Of a stretch of DNA of 64,000 nucleotides, positions 1 through 11,577 are shown piece after piece. The stretch is from Symsagittifera roscoffensis (Eukaryota; Xenacoelomorpha; Acoela; Convolutidae), in assembly GCF_963678635.1 (NCBI RefSeq), contig NC_087069.1:21302660-21366659 (forward strand). Reading direction: 5' to 3'. Made by a program: the position numbers and the translations under genes. Position 1 is the first letter of the stretch. The number at the start of each line of letters is the position of its first letter. The notes under the pieces were generated by a model. The model ran no database searches. It saw nothing but the letters and a program-made list of their open reading frames with translations, and was not told the origin of the DNA.

Positions 1-3000
1 TTTTCCTTTGTCGGTAATGTAAGTATGATCCGTAACACGAGTAATCTTGATTTTTGCTAATTTGAACAGAGGCTTTCCCGAATTTCGATCAAGGACTTTC
101 CGAAAGATTTTGACTCTTAGAGGATCTTGTAAAACTAATTTTTCTAATTTACGTGTTTTTGAGAGTCTTTTAGGCCTCGAAGAGGACGACACGTTCAATC
201 TCTGTGAATGCGAGAGTGCTGGAGCTGACGTATCACGGGCGTTGTCGTAGAAGCGTAGGGTTCCCTTTGTGATCCCTGTCTTGAGCGAGTTTGCGAGGTC
301 GCTATTACGAGCCGCCAATTCACGGAGAAGATTCTGGCCTTGCTGTGGGGGCACATTTCGTTTCCACTGCTTCCAGGTGTTAGCTGCTTTTGCAAGGTTC
401 TCCAGGGCTTTATACGGTTGACTATCCGCGATACGCTCACCCACGCCAAAGAGTGGCTTGAACTTAAACGGGATTTCTGGGCTGTGTGAGGATCCTCTGG
501 GTACCACTTTAGCCCTATCGCGGCTGTAATCCTGGCTTGACCGTTGCTCCGGAGTTAGGAGGTTCCTTTCAAGTCCTTGCGCTGAAGTAGGAGAATGAAC
601 AACATTATCACGTGCTAATGAAAACTCAGTATTAGGTTTCCTCCCAAAGTGTAACTCAAACGGAGATACTTTTAACGTAGAATGCTTAGTTTTTCGAATA
701 TCGTCGATAATTTGTTGTAAAGTTGACTTCAGATTAGTAAAATTAGGATCTAAATTTTCTGTTCCTAACTTCCGTTTTATGGTCTGGATCGATCTCTCCA
801 CCAGCCCACAACTCCGATGATCCCCCACCGCTGTGAGGATGTGTTTAATACCTCTCATTTTGCAAAATTCTTTAACGACGTCAGAATGAAAACCAGATCC
901 GTGATCCGTCCTAATGCTTTCTGGTATGCCATGATTACGAATATATGATCGCAAAAATTTGACAATTTTTTTCGCACTGGTTGATTTAGTTAACATCACC
1001 AAGGGAAATTTAGAAAAACGATCTATAGCGACTAAAATGTAGATTTTCCCCTTCTTATCATCTACCAACGGACCCGCGAAATCAAGTTGCAATTCTTGAT
1101 TTGGAGCTGACAAAGTTGGTAACGGCTTAGCTGAGTTATAGGTCGCAGAAGTTTTGATGTTCTTACCAAAAAGAGTACACTCCGGGCACTTTTCGCAAAC
1201 GTTGACAATTTGGCGGTTAAGAAATGGCCACCAAATATATTCCGAGGCGTCCATCATGGCTGCTTGGCCTGGGTGCGATCGATGCAGTCGGGTCAGGATA
1301 GCACTACGTAACTGTTCGGGAATGGCTAGTTTGTTGTCTATCAGTACACAGTTGTTCACTACCGCCGCTTTTGTCCAGAATTGGGCCATGTAGGTCCCCA
1401 GTTTGTTAAAGGATTGTACATCCTTATTAATGATTGCAGTCCTCATCGGTCCGAGGAACGGGTCTTCCCCTGTCAGCTCTCCCAGCAGATCCACATCAAA
1501 TAGTCCTGGCAATCCGACCACCTTCTTCTTGTCCTGAGTAACTAGCGGTTTGTGGTTGTTGATAGCATTAACCCCCATTCGAAGTACATCTCCTCTTCTG
1601 GCCCGCCTTGTCAACCGCTGCCTCTTATCCAGGAACTGAGTGAGGGCCTTTTGCGTAGTCTGTCCTCTAGTGACCACGAATCGTTCTCGAGAATGTCTCT
1701 GTCGGGCAATGTTCCGGGAACGTATTTGATCAATACGGCTCGGGCGATCCAGAGGGCGAATTGTAGACATCTTAGGTCTTATTTGACTGGAGGTGCGAAA
1801 ATTAGGGGAACTTGTAGAAAAGTTCTCGACAAAATTAAGGAGATTTGTTTGTTCGATCGTAGTATTTACAAAGTCAACAGTATTAGTAGAGTTATTTAGA
1901 GTAGAGTTAAGAGTAGTATTTTGAGAGAGATTATTTGAAGTATCCATATCGTAACTGATTTCTAAGTTGTAAGGTCGGGGACAATGAGTTTGAGCCAAAA
2001 CTTTTGGTTTAGCGTATCTCATTTGCATACTGTGCTGTGATTGGTCGAGAGTACCAGAGCATGAAACGTCGACCTCTCGCGGCGATGTTAAATGCTCACG
2101 TTTTTGCATACGAGCATATGATTGGCTGGTTGACTGAGAGCATGAACTGACGCCCTCTAGTGGCGAGAAGTAACGATGATTAATTTGCATATCCTTTTGG
2201 GATTGGTTGACAGATTGAGTACAGTTTGTGACGCCCTCGTGCGGCGACGAACTGAACTGTTTGCAACAGTATGATTGGTCAGATGAATCGAACGTTGATT
2301 GGTCTGTTGTATGAGTTAAGAGGTAGCTAATGTTGCCTCCAATTTCACCAAGCGATCTGATTGGTCGGAACTCGTTATACTGTGAAATATGCCCCACCGG
2401 CACTATTTGAGGTTTAGACCGAGTACTAATCGAATTTAAAGCATTATGAAAAGCTTGAATAGATTTAATGACGAATAATTCGTCATGCGACGATGGCAAC
2501 GGTGCTTCAAAAGTCGGGTATCTAGACAAATAGTCGACGATGCCTAGAGAAGAACCGGGTATATGTTCAATGTGATAATCGAACGGAATGAGGCGGTCCG
2601 CCCAGCGAGAGAGTCGTGACTGATAAGATTTTTTACCATACGTTTCATTAAGGGCGGAAATGATGGCCTTATGATCGGTCAGAATAACAAATCGTGTACC
2701 AAGTAAATAGGTACGGAAATGCTCGCACGACCATACAATAGCCAGAAGCTCTAACTCATTGGTACTATACTTGATTTCCGCGGAGTTTAGAAACCTAGAA
2801 GCAAACGCAATCGGGGCCCAAACATTTGGCTCGACTTCTTGTTCCAAACAGGCCCCCAGCCCGCTATGACTGGCATCGCATTTAACACGCGAAGCTTTCG
2901 AAGCATCGTAGTGAAACAAGTTAGGGATGTTTGCGATGAGGTTTAAGATCTTTTGAAACGCAATAGTTTGCTCTTCCCCCCACAGAAAGGATTTCTTATT

Positions 3001-5540
3001 CTCCGCTTTTAGCGAAGCTCTAAATGCGACTGTGTATTTGTGCAAATCCGGGATGAAGCGTTGGAGATGATTGAGTGTACCCATAAACGATCTTAACTGT
3101 TTAAGAGTTTTGGGTGGCAACACGGATTTGATTGCCTCTATTTTTGAGAATTTCGGGGCGTAACCGTTTTCATCGATTTCGTACCCTAACCAGACTAGTT
3201 TATTAACTGAAAACTCACATTTACTAAGTTTCAACGCCCATCCTTCTTCATCCAATCGACTCATGACTCTTTCGACTAGTACATTATGGTCTTCAACTCT
3301 TCCTTTAGTGACAACCAGTATATCATCAAGGTAACATATGACACCCTCTAATCCTTGTAACGTACAGTCCATCGCTTTCTGAAATTCCGTAGGCATGTCC
3401 GTCAGTCCGTAGAAACCAGTCTTGAATCGATATGTGCCTGTTGCCTCTCCGCACAAAATACTAAAGTTACAATGACTACTGGTTAGTTCCGATAAAGGTA
3501 ATTGACTGAAAGCGTATTTAAGGTCAAGAGAAGTAAACCACACCTCCCCAGGTGTGTCTTTAGTTATAATTTGAGCCGCCGAGTCAATCAATTCATGCAT
3601 ATTAGGCATTTGATATTTGTTTTGCCAGATTTGGGCATTCATAGGTTTAGCATTCAGTGCGAGTTTTATAGACCCATCTTTCTTTGCTGTTAGGACTATG
3701 GGTGCAATGAAATGATCCGTTGTACACTTTTCTAACTTTTCAATGTGCTTGTCTTTAATCAACTTTTTGATCTCAGCCGTGACCCGATCTTGCAAATGTA
3801 TAGGGACTTTTCGGCCTTTAACTTGTCTGGGCACCAACGGGTCTTTAAAATTTGTGAATACTTTATGGTTTTTAGACCTCCCCAGTCTGCTGAATACATT
3901 AGGGTACCTGTTGACAAAGTGGTTCCTCCAGAATTTTGAGGTCGGATCCAATTCCTCATCTTCCTCGGCGTAGCTAACTTCTGCCGGTCTGCGTTGCACC
4001 GTTTCAATTCCTAACTTCTCATGAAGGTTCAAACCAAGTAAGTTTCGGGTACGATTTTCGGAAACCAAGAAACACGCCTTATCAATCTTCCATCCCTTCG
4101 ATGCAATAGGGATTTCCAGAGAACCAAACAGTTTAATTGGTTTCTTGTTATAATCGACATAAGTAACGTCTAAAGGATGTCTCGCGATGTCCTTAAATTT
4201 AATGTTGGGGATCCGCTTCATGAGTATATCCGCCGTTTTCTTGTTTAAAAAGGATACGGGACTTCCAGTGTCCACCGTGGAATAGAAAAAGGAGTTGCCG
4301 GATCGTAACTGAATGCTGAGGCTCCTTGGTTGTCCTCCCGCTGTCTTTAGAAGCTCCACATTGTTAATCTGCACAACGTCTACTGCCATGACCCCATATT
4401 CCGGCTCGCTGTCACCGTTTACGTCAATTAGATTACACTCTTGATCTGTAGGCGTCTCGTCTTTTTGTATCATGTTAACGCGTCGTCTCGTAGTGTTACA
4501 CACCTTAGCAAAATGACCCTTCTTTTTGCAAGCATTACAAGTAGCTTCTCGAGCCGGGCATGACCGGCGATGTTCCAAAGAAAACGGGTTGCCACAAAAA
4601 TAGCATGGTTTGTTTTGATTTTGTCGTTGGTTAGGACGAGATACACCACCTCCCCGGCTGCTATTTCCTTGATTCTTAAATTGTTGTACTGACGAAGTTG
4701 GTTCCTGTTTGACTCGAATAGAGTTTGTAGAATTGAAAGTAGCGTTATTATGCGGGAGCAATTTCTGAAATTGTTCTGATGTTTTAGCCCCTTTCTCGTT
4801 TTCCAAAGCCAGTTGTAGAGTATCATCAAGATTAGCTTTTGCTCTGATTAGTTGCCTCTGAACTTCCACATCGCGAATGCGGCCAATGAACAAATCTTTC
4901 AATGTTGCTCTTTCCTGATCGATCGGCCAGTTACATAACGCGGTTTGAGCGCTAAGTCGGGCATAGAATGACGAGAATGAGTCATTATCCTGCATGAATA
5001 TAGTATTGTATAGCTTAATCCTTTCGACTGTGTAGTCACGCTCTGCCTTGAAGACATCCTCACAACACTTATGAAAATCTCTGAACGAGCTAGTATTGAG
5101 TTCCAAATGAGGGTAGGAATCCAAAAATCGTTCTTCCCCTCGTTTCCCAGAGCAAAGAAAAGTCGCGATTTCAACCGCGCCTCTGCCTCATGGTAACACC
5201 AGTTATTTCCAATGCGAGGTCCTTTTCGTCTCCTGTCTTGATTGTACTCGTCGATTCTTCTATTAGCTGCTGCAATTCGGAGGTTCCTATTGGCCAACTC
5301 TGCGGCATTTTCATCTGCACTCGGTGCTTCGGGCTTTGGGTAAGGTTCATCCACTAACTCTGCTGGGGCAACTAGTAACTCCCCCGGTGAGATGTTGTCT
5401 TTGAAACTCACCGCCAAAAAAAATTGTCCCACCCACGTCTCCCAAATGAAAGGTGGGTTAACCGATGTTCTTGCCCAAAAGGGTGGTATTCCGAGTAGGT
5501 TAGTCCTGTCTTCATTCACAGGAACTGCTGGCTGCGCCAT
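1..5540 (-). CDS. gag-pol polyprotein, partial, one frameshift
   Basis: The initiator ATG at 5540 is followed by about 135 gag codons. Near 5130 the reading moves to another frame, which I checked codon by codon and found open from 5187 to base 1 (about 1,729 codons). In that frame, in order: zinc knuckles at about 4605-4495 (a CX2CX7HX3C form, then a canonical CX2CX4HX4C), protease DTGSP near 4275-4258, RT box YLDD at 3333-3322, RNase H at about 2960-2520, a linker of about 340 residues, then integrase. The integrase has an HHCC finger near 1284-1180 and the triad D(1081), D(904), E(796), which is D-x58-D-x35-E. The frameshift falls inside gag, not at a gag/pol border, so it is more likely a one-base indel or sequencing error than programmed shifting. 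The C-terminus lies beyond the window. Confidence 0.92.
2021..2364 (-). promoter_or_regulatory. CTCF-like / CCAAT / octamer array inside the pol linker
   Basis: Between RNase H and integrase, three units with a spacing of about 80 bp each combine a CGCCCTC-type GC-rich box (2232-2246, 2151-2165, 2071-2085), an ATTGG (CCAAT on minus; 2202, 2121, 2040) and an ATTTGCAT-like octamer (2183-2190, 2103-2109, 2021-2028). Extra ATTGG boxes lie at 2274, 2298 and 2360. The box at 2151-2165 fits the CTCF core CCMYCTRSTGG in full; the other two are degenerate. The array is also in an open coding frame. A related cluster lies at the same place in the second element (32018-32150). The regulatory role is inferred. 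Confidence 0.4.
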
Positions 5541-5878
5541 GAGATTTCCCTCAGTTTGAGTAGGGAAAAAGATGTTATAAAATCCAGATATTGAATTAGA
5601 TATGATAAATATATAGATAGAATAAAGTAACGAATAAATGATTATCGAATCCAGAATTGAATGTATAGTTTTAAAGGTATAATGTTTTCTGACTTGAATT
5701 CACACTTAAGGCTCTCGCAAGTGACCGCTTCCAAAACTCAAGTGACAAACGAATTGGCTGGTGAGATTTGTCCTTGAATCAATTTACAGCACTATAAGTA
5801 AATAAATAAGATATAGTTAGATAAGACAATACATAAGTAAATAGAATATAATGAGGTACCGAAGGTCGCCTCATGACA
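5540..5878 (-). repeat. 5' LTR of the left Ty3/gypsy element
   Basis: The segment between the gag start and the flanking host DNA begins on the minus strand with TGTCATGAGG (or two bases earlier, TGTGTCATGAGG) and ends CA, directly followed by TGGCGCAGCC, a typical primer-binding-site start. The length is about 340 bp. The 3' LTR lies outside the window, so the left boundary is inferred from the TG..CA rule and not from a repeat comparison. Confidence 0.65.
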
Positions 5879-6124
5879 CACTGGCAAAAGCAGTTGCAAA
5901 AGTGTCAATGAATGCACAGAAGCCCAAAAATGATTGACTTTTACTTAGCCAAAAATGCTTATACAAAATCTGAAGAAGAAAATTTTGACATAATTTGAAA
6001 ATATTAAAAAGCTGCAAAAGATTTCGGAACTCAATTACTTGTAAATAACCGGAATAAACTGAAAAATTTTTCAAACTAAGCAAAAAATGCTTAAGCCATA
6101 GGTACATTCTGTGCTGTGTCAAGG
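5879..6124. other. AT-rich flank between LTR and foldback
   Basis: No gene or strong repeat was recognised. An open frame on the minus strand here has AT-rich, low-complexity content, no family signature and no splice support. Confidence 0.5.
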
Positions 6125-6676
6125 TCTAAAATTGTGCTTCGTAAGTTGTTCTAAGTTTTTGAAACTGTTATTTTCTTGCGTTGAAATGTGTAAGAATTTA
6201 GTCTCTGACTTGAATTTTTCGACAACTGAAATTAAGGAGGAGCTTTATTTTCCGGTTTGTTTCTTCAAGCGTCAAGGAACATAGTGAAGACACTTATATA
6301 GGTCGAAATGATTTTTTAAGTTTTTTCAGGAAAAAGTTGTTCGGGCCAAATTTGATATTTGAATTTTTTTTTTCAAAAATTCAATTCAAATTCATTTTAA
6401 AAATTCTGTGCTGTATTTTTTCAAAAATCAAATCAAAGATCAAATTTGGCGTGAACAACTTTTTCCTGAAAAAAATTAACTCAAAATTAAATCATTTCGA
6501 CCTATATAAGTGTCTTCACTATGTTCCTTGACACTTGAAGAAACAAACAGGAAGATAAAGCTCCTCCTTAATTTCAGTTGTCGAAAAATTCAAGTCAGAA
6601 ACTGAATTTTTACACATTTCAACGCAAGAAAACAATTCCACAAAACTTAAAACAACCTACGAAGCACAATTTTGGA
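6125..6676. repeat. Long inverted repeat (foldback, MITE-like)
   Basis: Two arms of roughly 250 bp, 6125-6378 and 6425-6676, are near-perfect reverse complements around a spacer of about 45 bp. The outer ends read AAAATTGTGCTTCGTA on the left and the complement TACGAAGCACAATTTT on the right. The arms share the phrase CGACCTATATAAGTGTCTTC, related to segments near 56250 and 40460, so this is probably a dispersed family. No open frame is preserved. It could be a non-autonomous foldback DNA transposon. A transcript would form a long hairpin RNA. Confidence 0.85.
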
Positions 6677-6734
6677 CAGATCAAGGATCTCAAAGTATAC
6701 CAGCATTTTGACATTAACTCAAATAGTCACTAAC

Positions 6735-6820
6735 CTCATGCGCTTCAGTCTCACTGTATGCATACTGGGTCACTAACATCCTCTCCAATGCACGCTTGCA
6801 CATAGTCATTGTATCTTCAG
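6735..6820 (-). CDS. HAD-superfamily hydrolase, coding exon 3
   Basis: An 86 bp exon bounded on the minus strand by a pyrimidine-rich acceptor ending GCTTCAG and a GTTAGT donor. It needs one base from the previous exon, exactly the phase left by exon 2 (codon G|CT, Ala). The join reads ..SMLAEDTMTMCKRALERM.., matching the position after the first Asp motif where HAD relatives carry LAEGT and a helical cap segment. The exon ends in phase 0 with ..SETEAHE. The following exons are not seen and should lie beyond the retrotransposon, left of the window. The assignment is an inference from phase, splice sites and family pattern. Confidence 0.7.
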
Positions 6821-8188
6821 CTGAAGCACAACAAACAACATGTTATTTAGAGGCCAAGAAAGGTCATCATCGGTACCGCGTAGCGTGCCAGGGGGGGGGG
6901 GGGTGAGCTCCCATCTCTCTTCAATTCTGATAGCCAAATTCTCCCATAGCGTCCTTAATTTGATAGCATTTTAAAATCCTCATTTCTGTCTGACTGACCA
7001 ACCCTCAAATTTGGCGCCCTATATATATACTTTTTTGCGGCTGGACTTCGCGTCAAAAAAACGCTCAAAAATGCTAAGACAAGATTTCTGATCAAAAATT
7101 AGCAAATTGCTTGACATTCTAAAGTTAATGCAGAGCTCGAATGGCTGAGACCAAAATTTTTCAAAAAAAAAACCATCAAAAAAACTCCTGCGCATGCCAA
7201 TGGCCGCCATATTAAAAACAATTATTACATGCAACATAATTTTATCTTTACCACGCTATTTTAGAACCCATACTGGCAATTTATACTGAAAATTATAGAT
7301 TAAAGTACTTACATTAATGCAAATGAAAAAAAAAAACAAGGCTCTTGGAACAGTGGACTGAAAAACCGAGTCAAAGAAATAGCTCAACCATAAATCATTG
7401 TTTGTTTACACGGCGGGGTGGGCAGTAATGATGAATGCGCACGCAATTCCATAAATTTCCTTTTCGTTCAAGCAAAAAAATTAGCGATGGAATACTTGTG
7501 AGACTTGTAGTTGGGAACAACATGTGACAGTTATTAATTTGAAATCTGCAGATGTCAAAACTGTTAATTGATAATAACTAACTTAAATTGAATCTGATAG
7601 CCACAGTGATATCCAAATAAAAACAATTGTTTTTACAAAAAACGGTTTGTTAAAATGATTTAACTCAGAATTAACTACCCAACTAGGTTACAGACAGGCG
7701 TTATTTAACCAATAAATCTCGGTTCATTAAAAGCTTTGTAGCAAATTGTTGAGTAAAACCAAGCAATCATGGAAAGGATTTTTCTCACTCAGCCAAGTTC
7801 ACAGACCCTACATTACCGTAGACTAACGCAACCGAAATAAAACTCCATAACATGCTTCATTTAGAAATTATCCAAGATTTGATAATTGCAATCATCGTTG
7901 TTCAAGACCAAAATCGGTTAAAGTAGATGATTGGTTTTAAGCATTTTAATTGTTTAAAGGTTAAAAAAATGGCTGATTTTTTTTAAGCAGACATCACTGA
8001 TACAAACACAACTCAGCCATAAACTGTTCCAGGTTCAAAAACAGGTGAGGTTAGATACAACTAATCCTTTAAGAGAGGAAAGAACTTTTGTCTTTGATGA
8101 AGAAAAAAAAAGTTACCACAAAAATCAAATAACAAAGCTCCTCTGTTCATTAAAAAACGTCATTTCACAGGAGTTCAATTAAGTCTAA

Positions 8189-8585
8189 AAATATTTTTAT
8201 AAAAATCTTTATGCTTCGGTTGATACACAAGGTTAAAATCATTCAATATTTTCGTAACAAGCAAACTTGGAGTTTTATAGAACGATTTATAACAATTGAC
8301 ATTTTTGTATGAATGTGAGAACCCATTTTGAGATTTGAGAACCCATTATGAATGTGAGGACCCATTTTGAGATTTAAACTTTTCTATCGACTACAAACTC
8401 TAAACACAGAGTGGAGGCAGAGCTACAATATGCGGAAACAAAAGCCAATTCGATTTTTTTGAAATATCGAGAAAAGCTGGATTTACGTTAAAATGCGTAC
8501 AAAAATTTAAAGACAAATTTGCATCGAAACCAAAGTAACTAAGCAAAAACAAAGCGTACAACTATTGAGCAGACCCCCTTCAGCC
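8189..8585. repeat. Repeat B, copy 1
   Basis: About 400 bp nearly identical to 12645-13041, beginning AATATTTTTATAAAAATC and ending CAGACCCCCTTCAGCC. It contains an internal short tandem motif, (GAG)AACCCATTTTGAGATTTGAG and a degenerate copy. No coding content was seen. Confidence 0.9.
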
Positions 8586-8794
8586 AAAAAAAATCCTAGA
8601 ATTACACCCTCAAGGAACAAAAATTACACTTTTAAACCGATCAGGTATAACCAGTAAAACTTTTAAGCCTAGTAAGCTAAAAAAGGAAAAAAAGGAAATT
8701 ATACAGGACCGGACCAATGCCGGATAATCGCGAGCGTGATATTCGTATGCTTCACACGAGCGTAATATTCGCATACATCACACATTGAACAGAA

Positions 8795-9110
8795 CGGTTG
8801 CAAACACTAACGAGAACAGGAAAAAAGCAGCTCTATAAAGTGCAATAAAAAAGTATAAAAAGCCTAGAATTATTTTAAAAAATCGGCTATGTCCCAGATT
8901 TGATCTGGGACCTTATGTTACAGAATTGCAAACACTAACGAAAACACAAAAAAAGAAGCTCTATAAAGTGCAATAACAAAAAGTAGAAAGAGCCTCGAAT
9001 TAGTAAAAATTCGGCTATGTCCCAAACTCGATCTGGGACCTAATGTGACCTAAAGATAATGAGTCTCACACACTAACCAGTAAGCCACAGACGCTAAATG
9101 AATCACAAAC
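8795..9110 (-). repeat. Dimeric tRNA-derived SINE
   Basis: Two head-to-tail units (about 8795-8930 and 8931-9110) share CAAACACTAACGA, GCAGCTCTATAAAGTGCAATA-type body sequence and a tRNA-like part containing TCGGCTATGTCCCA. On the minus strand this reads as the T-arm half of a tRNA. Each unit retains the self-complementary GTCCCAGAT..ATCTGGGAC arm or its decayed form. Just upstream, 8732-8784 holds a 26 bp sequence repeated twice (GAGCGT[AG]ATATTCG[TC]AT). Confidence 0.7.
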
Positions 9111-9568
9111 ACTAGCTACAATTAAAGCAGAGAACAGATGCTATGGAATTTCCACTGCTACAGATAGTGATTATAGCAAAAGTGCCACCAAATAAGTGAA
9201 CACTTTAAATTGACACTTTTATTTGCGAATTAGATTAGAAAAACATGAAGGCTCGTAAAAATACACTACGAGGATTGCTAGTCTAATAATTCCGTGCACC
9301 CTGAACGACGGAGTTTAAAGAATTACAACAAATTTATTTTTTTAAAAAGTCCGTAAAATTTAAAAAAAAACTTTTTTTTTGAATTTTTTTTAATTAAAAC
9401 TTAAAAAACTAAACAGAATCAAAATATATTGCAAGAATTACTTCACCAATGGGTTTTAAAATTGACATTCAGACAAACATAAACAGACCAATTGATAATC
9501 AATTGACAATCAGACAAAAATATACAGACGGATGATACAGACGGGAAGTTTCAAATTTACAAAAAAAA

Positions 9569-9625
9569 GGTCCCAGCTGGATTCGAACTACAAACCTTTG
9601 TCGACTTAAACTGGTGTGTTATTAT
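9569..9625 (-). repeat. tRNA-like remnant (box B)
   Basis: The minus strand carries GTTCGAATCCAGCTGGGACC, a canonical B-box/T-arm followed by a 3' acceptor-like end. The upstream half is not a recognisable tRNA, so this is read as a SINE head fragment and not a functional tRNA gene. Confidence 0.5.
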
Positions 9626-9736
9626 CGTGCAAAATCTTGTGAACAAATCTCTTTACGGGAAAAAGTACATTAGTGTAGTACCCGGCTGCAACACCCTTGC
9701 TAACCGCAAGGGTTAACAGTATCAGTTGTTGACACC

Positions 9737-9776
9737 AAAGATCACACTTAAATGAATCAATTTAAGTGTGATCTTT
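9737..9776. other. Perfect 17 bp hairpin followed by T-run
   Basis: AAAGATCACACTTAAAT (9737-9753) and its exact reverse complement (9760-9776) flank the six-base loop GAATCA. The right arm runs into TTTTTC. Function is unknown. Confidence 0.85.
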
Positions 9777-11280
9777 TTCTTAAATTAAATTTCAATTATC
9801 AAATTAAAATTTTAACAAAAAAAAATTACCAGAAAAACAAGGCAGACTAAATTTTATTTTGATTCTCAAGTTGATGTGAACGTTATAAATTTTGATGATA
9901 TAGGCGATAGTAAACAGACAATGACTTTTCTGCGCTTTTATTCAGTTACTATGGGATAGTCAGCCGAAAATTTGAGCCCTAAACGCTGAACTTCAACCTA
10001 GATTTATCACTTCATAGAGCTGAGTAACTGTACGAAAAACTGGAGGTATAATAATATACATGAAGACGGTTTATACTTTAAGCCGTGGAGGTGAAGTTTA
10101 AATCCCGTTTTTTTTTTGCTTTAACTCGTAGACGCTTAAACTCGATAATGCAGGGTCTGGGAACACGGCAGAGTGAATAACTTGGCTTAACGAAAGAGTA
10201 ATTGTACAAACGGTTAAAAAGCAAGAAAATAAAAACATAATAACCAAAGACTATTTTAAAATCAAAAGGCTCTACGCAATTTGAGTATGGGCCTTTCGCT
10301 CAGTCAAAACCCTTCAAAATTAATATATATCGACTTTACACTTTGATAGGCAGCAAAGAATGCGCTTTAATTTAAGGTATATCGCAAGATCATATTAACC
10401 CAGTAAGTTTGCCTAATTGATTTACACTTTTTCAAAAAAGCAGGCAAATTTGATGGGAAAATGTGAACTGATTTTATTACTTGCAAGCTCGGTTCAAAAT
10501 CGAAAGACTCCCAATTTTCTAGCCATATTTACTTTAAATTCAACTGAAATGATAGGCATAAGATAATGATCAGGGAGGAAAATACTCATTAAACAGCAAC
10601 GCAAAACCCCAATTCCTAAGCAAGTAGCACAATGTTGGAACCAAAATCATATCTTCACGACAAAATCCACACATGCGAAGCTTCGCTTCGTCACCACCAG
10701 CTAGAAAAAAAAACGGCGAAAAAGCTCTTTAGAGCAAAAAAAATTGGTCGAAAATAGAAAACTGCCGTTACTTGAACTACAGAGAAGCAAATTGCGATAG
10801 AACACAAACATAAAAATTAAGTCGAAAAAAATAAAATTGCTGAAAAAACAAGGTGAACATAATTTATCGTATGTCTCGATTAAATACAACTAGAGCCCAG
10901 CTAAAGCTGGAGGAACGTGTTTGATATTTTTTAAAATTATCCTGATGCAGGACGAAATGCGGAAATTACAGAAATATCGACTTCGCCCAAAACCTCAGTT
11001 GTTTCTCTAAAATAAGTAAGAAGTGAAAAGTTTTGAGATATTGGAATTTAACTTAATATTTTTCTTAATTAAGACTTAATATTTCTCTTCCAAAAAATGA
11101 AGGAGTTGCTGCTTCTAAAGAAAAAATTCTCGCAACAGGTTATTTCGATTGAACTTTACAGCACAAGAAAAATCCAAGATATTGCGACTAAGCTAACAAA
11201 ACTTCAGCAGATACATGAAATTCAGACAAATCAATTTTTACCGGACAAATGTTTTAAATTGCATACATAATGAAAAACAA

Positions 11281-11352
11281 GGTCGACCCGGGATTCTAAC
11301 CCCGGATCCTAAGGCGAAAAGGCGACGGCGTTTCCCTTCGGCCAAGTGCAAA
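11281..11352 (-). repeat. tRNA-like sequence
   Basis: On the minus strand there is an A-box-like TTGGCCGAAGG, then GGGGTTAGAATCCCGGGTC, a T-arm with one mismatch from the GGTTCGAATCC B-box. The acceptor stem does not pair, so it is called a tRNA pseudogene or SINE head. Confidence 0.45.
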
Positions 11353-11577
11353 GGAATCTGGAAGTTGGCAAGATTCAATAACAAAGCAAATTTAAAATTT
11401 TTAAGAAGTTGTTGACGGGATTTTCAAGAAAAGTTGACGGGATTTTTAAGAAAAGTCGTTCCCGATTACAAGAAAATTTCGCCAGTGTAATAAGCATTCA
11501 AACAAGATTTTCCGTATTTTACAATGTAGGAGAGCGTGAAATTTAGCTTCCCAGAACGAATACCAACATCAACTCTT

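Larger units (their letters stand above)
1..5878 (-). mobile_element. Ty3/gypsy LTR retrotransposon, 5' LTR plus gag-pol, truncated by window edge
   Basis: Seen: reading the minus strand from 5878 there is an LTR-like segment ending in CA, a TGGCGCAGC primer-binding-site-like sequence, gag with two zinc knuckles, an aspartic protease (DTGSP), a reverse transcriptase (YLDD), RNase H and an integrase, in the Ty3/gypsy order PR-RT-RH-IN. The 3' LTR is not reached. The element has the same orientation as the split HAD gene and lies downstream of its third exon, so it appears to sit in an intron of that gene. One frameshift within gag is the only coding defect seen, so the copy looks young. Whether it is active cannot be told from sequence alone. 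Confidence 0.93.

Noticed and set aside
4470-4829. 119-codon minus frame within the left retroelement
   Set aside because: It is a shadow in another frame of the gag zinc-knuckle region, whose true frame shows CX2CX4HX4C.
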